Part shown: in pieces, positions 61,561-64,000 of the stretch
How positions within the stretch are numbered: the stretch's first letter is position 1
How the letters are laid out: every line of letters begins with the position of its first letter
Assembly (NCBI RefSeq): GCF_001577525.1
Contig: NZ_CP013015.1
Coordinates: forward strand, 62,001-126,000
Source of the DNA: Candidatus Desulfofervidus auxilii
GTDB taxonomy: Bacteria > Desulfobacterota > Desulfofervidia > Desulfofervidales > Desulfofervidaceae
DNA: 64,000 bases
Direction of reading: 5' to 3'
Translations under genes and position numbers: made by a program
The notes under the pieces: model-generated
Databases searched by the model: none
Told to the model about the DNA's origin: nothing
What the model saw: the letters and a program-made list of their open reading frames with translations, nothing else

Positions 61561-61611
61561 CTTAACATTTGGATCTCCGTTAAAATTACTTTGACGAAGT
61601 CCTAGGATATA

Positions 61612-61652
61612 GGCTTAACGAAGCAATCTGCTAAGCCATTGTCTTGGTGTCT
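61612..61652. repeat. Dispersed palindromic repeat, related to element copy 1 interior
   Basis: GGCTTAACGAAGCAATCTGC followed by TAAGCC matches, in reverse orientation, the left side of the nested hairpin at 15476-15512 at 24 of 26 positions. It is followed by CATTGTCTTGG, similar to the inner stem there. It lies just upstream of the GTPase gene. Confidence 0.65.
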
Positions 61653-61674
61653 ATTTTTTGATATTTTTTAAACT

Positions 61675-62643
61675 ATGCCTGCTAATTTACCCCCTCAATA
61701 TTTTAGTGCAGAGAAAAAATACCGAGAGGCCAAAACCCCTCAGGAAAAGATTTCTGCCTTAGAAGAGATGCTTACCATCATGCCCAAACACAAAGGCACA
61801 GATAAACTGCGTGCGGCTTTGAGGAGAAAACTGGCTCAGTTTAAAAATGCCTTGGAGGCAAAGCGAAAGACCAAAAAAGGTCTTAGTTATGTGATAGAAA
61901 AACAAGGGGCAGGTCAAGTAGCCATGGTGGGTCTGCCTAATTCAGGAAAGTCTTCATTGGTGAAAAATCTAACCAAGGCCACACCCGAAGTAGCTGATTA
62001 TCCCTATACTACCCGTATTCCTGTGCCTGGAATGATGGATTATGAGGATGTTCAAATTCAGCTTATAGATTTGCCTCCATTAAGTGAAGATTATATGCAG
62101 CCCTGGCTGGGTGATATTTTAAAAAGGGCAGATTTATTATTAATTATACTTGATTTGACTCATGACCCTTTAAACCAATGGCAGAGAGTATCAAAACTTT
62201 TAGGTAAGTTTAAAATTACGGTTTCAGAAAGAAACAGGGGTGCTGGTTTTTTTATAAAAAAGGCAGTGGTAATAGCCAATAAATTAGATATACCTGAAAC
62301 TCAAGAAATCTTTAAGATTTTTAAGTCATTCTGGGAGGAAAACCTGCCTTTAATCCCTGTTTCTGTGAAAGAAGAAAAAAACCTGGATTTGGTTTCTAAA
62401 GTTCTTTTTGAAAGATTGGAGGTAATAAGGGTTTATTCAAAAGCACCAGGGAAAAAACCTGATTTAACACAACCTTTTATTTTAAAAAAGGGAAGCACAG
62501 TTTATGAATTTGCAGATAAGGTTCACCACCATATAGCCGCTAATTTGAAGTTTGCCCGTATTTGGAATACTCAATTAAAAGGTCTCAGGGTAGAAAGAGA
62601 ATATGTGCTTAAAGACAAAGACATTGTGGAATTGAGGACATGA
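61675..62643 (+). CDS. TGS-domain GTPase (DRG/Obg-like)
   Basis: 322 residues. After an N-terminal helical domain (1-75), the G domain shows G1 GLPNSGKSS (86-94), DYPYTTRIPVPG (switch I, about 107-118), LIDLPPL (G3) and ANKLD (G4). A C-terminal TGS domain (about 245-322) binds RNA. This architecture is that of DRG/Rbg GTPases of archaea and eukaryotes, found in some thermophilic bacteria; they act on ribosomes. It overlaps rtcA by four bases. Confidence 0.87.
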   Translation: MPANLPPQYFSAEKKYREAKTPQEKISALEEMLTIMPKHKGTDKLRAALRRKLAQFKNALEAKRKTKKGLSYVIEKQGAGQVAMVGLPNSGKSSLVKNLTKATPEVADYPYTTRIPVPGMMDYEDVQIQLIDLPPLSEDYMQPWLGDILKRADLLLIILDLTHDPLNQWQRVSKLLGKFKITVSERNRGAGFFIKKAVVIANKLDIPETQEIFKIFKSFWEENLPLIPVSVKEEKNLDLVSKVLFERLEVIRVYSKAPGKKPDLTQPFILKKGSTVYEFADKVHHHIAANLKFARIWNTQLKGLRVEREYVLKDKDIVELRT

Positions 62644-63656
62644 TTAAAATAGATGGAAGTTTTGGAGAAGGTGGGGGGCAGATTTTGAGGACTTCTCTGG
62701 GTTTAGCAGCATTATTACAAAAGCCTGTGCATATTTTTAATATCCGCGCCAAAAGAACAAAGCCTGGATTACGCCCACAACATCTGGCCTGTGTAAAGGC
62801 TATTCAAAAAATTACTAAAGCAGAAATTAAAGGGGCAGAGGTTGGTAGTAAGGAACTGGTTTTTATCCCTGAGGGTATTTACCCTAGAGAATATGTGTTT
62901 GATATAGGCACGGCTGGTTCTACCAGTTTGGTGTTTCAAAGTATGCTTTTGCCTCTGATGATAGCTCAAAATTGTTCATTAATCAGGATAAAAGGAGGAA
63001 CACATGTGCCCTGGAGTCCTCCCTTTCACTATTTAAGATATGTGTTTGCACCCACATTGGCTGATTTGGGTGTGAAAATAAAATTAAATATAAATAAATG
63101 GGGTTTTTATCCTGAAGGAGGGGGAGAAATAGAAGGAAAAATTTATCCATCTCAAACATTGAAGGCAAAAAATTGGTTAAAACCTCCTGTATTTTCTCAG
63201 TTAAAGGCCATTTCTGCCTGTTTAAATCTAGCTGAGCATATTAAAAAAAGGCAGGCAAATACCTTAATAAATCAATTAGAAAAGATAGGGTTGAAAGCAG
63301 AGCTTAGAGAAGAAGAGGCAAAAGGAAGAGGGAAGGGGAGTTTTTTATTCTTATGGATTGATGAACACATAAAAGCAGGTTTTTCTGCCTTAGGAGCTAG
63401 AGGAAAGGCTGCAGAAAAGGTGGCAGAAGAGGTCTTTAATAACTTTCTTTCATATTATAAAAAAAAGGTGACTTTGGACCCTCATCTTTCTGACCAGATA
63501 GTCCCTTATCTCAGTCTGGCTCAAGGTAAATCGGAATTTACTACCATTGTTTCTTCTCACTTACTCACCAATATCTGGGTAATAAATCAATTTTTAAAAA
63601 GAAAAATAACATGTAGTGGTAAAATAGGGCAGGTGGGGAAGGTGGAAATTGTTTAA
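62640..63656 (+). CDS. rtcA: RNA 3'-terminal phosphate cyclase
   Basis: 338 residues, standard length. GSFGEGGGQILRTSLGLA (6-23) and TKPGLRPQHLACV (about 41-53) are family motifs, as is GTAGSTSLVFQ. The adenylylation histidine lies in SHLLTNIW (near 308). RtcA converts RNA 3'-phosphate ends to 2',3'-cyclic phosphates with ATP. No rtcB or rtcR is beside it. The ATGA overlap with the GTPase gene ties the two functionally. Confidence 0.95.
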   Translation: MIKIDGSFGEGGGQILRTSLGLAALLQKPVHIFNIRAKRTKPGLRPQHLACVKAIQKITKAEIKGAEVGSKELVFIPEGIYPREYVFDIGTAGSTSLVFQSMLLPLMIAQNCSLIRIKGGTHVPWSPPFHYLRYVFAPTLADLGVKIKLNINKWGFYPEGGGEIEGKIYPSQTLKAKNWLKPPVFSQLKAISACLNLAEHIKKRQANTLINQLEKIGLKAELREEEAKGRGKGSFLFLWIDEHIKAGFSALGARGKAAEKVAEEVFNNFLSYYKKKVTLDPHLSDQIVPYLSLAQGKSEFTTIVSSHLLTNIWVINQFLKRKITCSGKIGQVGKVEIV

Positions 63657-63827
63657 AAAAGACACCTCACGCATTACAGACCGTAAATCGTAAAGTGTTA
63701 AAAATAACGCCTTACACTTCACGGATTTATAAATATTGGATTAGACCCCAAAGTTGTGCTAAAAAGCTTTACTGGAGAAAGTATTTAGTTTATAAAAACG
63801 ATATAAAAGCAATTTTGGAGGGTAAAA

Positions 63828-64000
63828 GTGTATTATAAAACAAAAAAGCTTGATATTGACTTTGAAAACTTACCTGAAGAGGCAATAAAGGAGCTGTATA
63901 ATTTTTACGAATACATAATTTACAAATATGGTAGGAAGAAAAAAGTAAATTTAAATGAAATAATGAAAAATATTGATAAATTAAGTTGGCAAATGGGAGA
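63828..64000 (+). CDS. Small antitoxin-like protein (partial)
   Basis: A GTG start with a TTGGAGGG ribosome site opens a frame running off the window end. It reads MYYKTKKLDIDFENLPEEAI and KELYNFYEYII, the same LPEEA-x-KEL pattern as the antitoxin at 52211-52414. A PIN toxin would be expected downstream. The 171-base gap after rtcA holds only GTAAAGTG-type dispersed repeat. Confidence 0.6.
   Translation, partial: MYYKTKKLDIDFENLPEEAIKELYNFYEYIIYKYGRKKKVNLNEIMKNIDKLSWQMG

Overview
The window reads as an AT-rich bacterial chromosome segment. It most resembles a sulfate-reducing Desulfobacterota-type bacterium. The main evidence is a full-length DsrC with both C-terminal cysteines (37900-38220, minus), together with SecDF, a type II secretion operon, a zapB-zapA-6S RNA-rny block and smc-ftsY of proteobacterial/deltaproteobacterial style. 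A cluster for the compatible solute glucosylglycerate and an RtcA plus TGS-GTPase pair suggest a thermophile. A Candidatus Desulfofervidus-like organism would fit, but I cannot prove genus from sequence alone.

Layout. 1-5941 (+): end of secD, secF, a LysM protein, dprA, topA, sixA. 6422-15290 (+): a compact, overlapping type II secretion operon gspE-F-H-I-J-K-L-M-D (no gspC or gspG here). 15291-16029: a non-coding inverted-repeat element with target duplications. 16030-17823: split transketolase. 17927-24920: glgC and a glucosylglycerate gene set (glycerate kinase, GpgS, GpgP, a D-glycerate-type dehydrogenase and a GT78/GgS-like transferase). 25009-31350 (mostly minus): divergent dnaA, a second copy of the non-coding element, tyrS, ymdB, rny, 6S RNA, zapA, zapB. 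31433-37855 (+): MoeA fused to a periplasmic-binding-like domain, smc, ftsY. 37900-46406: dsrC, trmJ, a radical SAM protein, PilZ and a MacB-type ABC/adaptor/TolC export operon. 46462-53880: an accessory, decaying zone of PIN toxin-antitoxin modules, an IS3-family insertion sequence and gene remnants (hicB, EamA, PIN, glf), with intact cysC and sulfotransferase. 53880-60322 (minus): a glycosylation locus (Glf, GT2, DPPR-synthase-like UbiA protein, GT9, TMTC-like membrane/TPR protein) that follows a type IV pilin with a sigma-54 promoter. 60323-61674: a gene-poor stretch of degenerate short repeats around a frameshifted small membrane-protein gene. 61675-63656: TGS-GTPase and rtcA. The window ends in a small antitoxin-like gene.

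The most interesting signals are: (1) two near-identical-ended, non-coding, TIR-bounded elements with different interiors and visible target duplications, one of which landed on the tyrS stop codon; (2) co-location of genes for both known routes to glucosylglycerate; (3) a putative pilin glycosylation locus combining a TMTC-like transferase with furanose-donor genes; (4) the patchwork of low-complexity repeat families near 60.3-61.6 kb; and (5) a DnaA with altered Walker B and DNA-recognition residues.
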